Assembly (NCBI GenBank): GCA_905397405.1
Contig: CAJPVJ010000751.1
Coordinates: forward strand, 1-20,768
Length of the DNA stretch: 20,768 nt
Direction of reading: 5' to 3'
From: Oppiella nova
Taxonomy: Eukaryota; Arthropoda; Arachnida; Sarcoptiformes; Oppiidae
Part shown: positions 19,204 to 20,768 of the stretch, in pieces
Layout: each line of letters begins with the position of its first letter
Position numbering within the stretch: position 1 is the stretch's first letter
The notes under the pieces: model-generated
What the model saw: the letters and a program-made list of their open reading frames with translations, nothing else
Database searches by the model: none
Told to the model about the DNA's origin: nothing
Translations under genes and position numbers: made by a program

Positions 19204-20023
19204 TTTTGGGCTTTTGTTTCAATGCAAACAAAACATAATTACTTTCATTTCAAACCAAATTAAACTAAACATTAATTTGAAATCACTTTTTGTTTACAAA
19301 TGCTGTAAAACTCAATGAAAATAAAACCCTTTTATTGGCTGTCAGTGTGTCAGCGAAAACTCAATGCAATACTTTTTGCCATCAATTATGCCATAAATGT
19401 GGGAAATATGTGCGAAAAGTCCATTGAAAATGGTATGAGAAATGCGTTAGGGTTTGACTATTGGACAGTTTATTAGGACATTATTTGTGTTCACATTTGA
19501 CTTATTGAGTGATGTAACAAATATGAATTTTGCAATCAAACGGAAAATATGATTAAAAATGAATTGAAATTAATTGTGATATACATTTGACTCATAGATT
19601 GTATACAAAAGTGATTCACTAGTTATCAGTCATTTGTTTGCAGTTTATTTAAAGCTATAAAATGCTATAATAAACAGCAGTTGTATGGGTTAAACGTGTT
19701 TACAATTAGTTTGTAACTAAATACATGCCATTAAATGTGGTTAAAATGTGTTCACATATTATGATAATTACTATATACCGAATTCTCTAACTTTAGGCGC
19801 CATGGCGCCTTATGTGACAGGTCCCAGTCTCGGGTAGACTTCAAAATAGCATGGTGTGTTACCTAGATAGTACGCCACCCCCTCTTAGAGACTTTATATT
19901 GGGCGGTACAGCACTATAGAGTATAAATATCGTTACTTATGTAAATAAATAGTTAAGTTACTAACTGACTGTCCTTCACCAATACTCATTACTTTCTTGG
20001 AACAGTATTATGTTATGTCTTTT
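19204..20023. other. Non-coding region right of the gap, with a possible LTR-like block
   Basis: No convincing gene. A perfect 16-bp palindrome, AGGCGCCATGGCGCCT, lies at 19795-19810. The following 192 bp (19813-20004) begin TGTGACAG and end GGAACA, with TATAAATA near 19922 and AATAAA near 19942. This is the order found in a short solo LTR, but no target duplication is evident, so it is only a candidate. Confidence 0.3.
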
Positions 20024-20680
20024 TGCTAAGCTGGCAATCTGAATTTTTGATTGGATATGAACGTCCATTCAATGCTGAGTCAGAATATGTAATTTATATT
20101 GTCCTGTGACTTCGGGATCGGCCTGAGTGACCAGTTTTATCGGGAAATATTTTATATAAAATGTCAACATGTGATATATCAATTTTGTGGAGAATTTTAT
20201 AAGGAAAATAAAGAGTACTTTTATATTAAAATGTAGAACCCAAATTGCCAGCTTAGCAAATATTACCTTATTTGACCTCAATGACCACTTTTATCAGTTT
20301 ATTTTATAATAATAAATATAAACATGTGATATATCAATTTTGTGGAGAATTTTATAAGGAACTTGTTTATTTAAGTAACAATTGTGAAACATTAATATTT
20401 AACAAATATAACGCAATTTTAAAGATTTTAAAGCGATCATCTAACAATTTTCGGGCGAAAATGACGTTATTAATTAATTAAATTAATATCATCGAATTCT
20501 ACGTAATATTTTCTATAAAATTGATATATGACATGTTGACATTTTATATAAAAAATTTCCTGATTAAAGTGGTCACTGCGGCCGAACCAGAGGTCACAGG
20601 ACAATATAAATTACATATTCGGACTCAACATTGAATGCACTTTCATATCCAATCAAAATTTCCCGATTGCCAGCTTAGCA
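20024..20680. mobile_element. 657-bp fold-back element with internal duplication
   Basis: Outer inverted repeats of about 180 bp (20024-20205 and 20500-20680) begin TGCTAAGCTGGCAATC. The terminal motif recurs inside, inverted, at 20244-20258. A segment of the left arm (about 20121-20207) is repeated directly at 20275-20362, including an exact stretch of nearly 40 bp around AACATGTGATATATCAATTT. The element therefore looks like two nested or tandem copies. No transposase and no clear target duplication are seen, so no family is assigned. Short open frames inside it follow the repeats and are not credible genes. Confidence 0.8.
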
Positions 20681-20768
20681 GGATCCTGACAGTCTTCTTT
20701 ATTTCATTTCATTTGAAACATTACTACAGCTTTGATTAAACTTTTGGCATTTGACTCGTTATTTCAGT

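Noticed and set aside
20069-20481. Two small open frames of about 70 codons near the right end
   Set aside because: Both lie inside the fold-back transposon and follow its inverted and direct repeats; no codon-level sign of selection.

Overview
This is AT-rich eukaryotic nuclear DNA. Genes are split by short GT..AG introns, mostly 58-231 nt, AATAAA signals follow several stop codons, and palindromic DNA transposons fill the gaps. The gene content points to an arthropod. Two families are present: seven-pass gustatory-receptor-like chemoreceptors (GR) and a RING plus TRAF-type zinc-finger protein with a coiled coil. An acariform mite is a reasonable guess but only an inference. The contiguous sequence stops at a single N (19097). 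Beyond it the base composition changes and no GR-related sequence follows, so the last 1.7 kb may not truly be adjacent.

Layout. 1-534: two tandem copies of a 256/278-bp repeat. 976-2433 (-): GR-1, two exons, 408 aa. 3335-5737 (-): RING-1, three exons, with a decayed 3' end down to 3151 and a 605-bp inverted-repeat transposon in its first intron. 5913-6687: a 775-bp inverted-repeat element. 6882-8229 (-), 9766-11126 (-) and 12242-13549 (-): GR-2, GR-3 and GR-4, a tandem array of close paralogues. 8525-8727, 8839-8860 and 8995-9618: further inverted-repeat insertions between GR-2 and GR-3. 13842-15292 (-): RING-2, two exons, 407 aa. The array then flips strand: 16012-16659 (+) is a 5'-truncated GR (GR-5) and 17878-19095 (+) is GR-6, a near-copy of GR-2 that stops at the N before its last exon. 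20024-20680 is another fold-back element.

Two points are not visible from open reading frames alone. First, GR-2, -3, -4 and -5 do not end at the stop codon of their long first exon. A phase-0 intron, a 90-nt exon, a second phase-0 intron and a 72-nt exon follow. These supply the missing C-terminal GR signature and TM7, and GR-6 has the first of these exons before the N. Second, the repeating unit seems to have been a gene pair, RING/TRAF gene followed by GR gene on the same strand. It survives as RING-1/GR-1 and RING-2/GR-4. Short in-place remnants of the RING gene's last codons sit a few hundred bases upstream of GR-2, GR-3 and GR-6. Whether the two proteins act together cannot be told from sequence. 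The shared history of the pair is the strongest unusual signal here.
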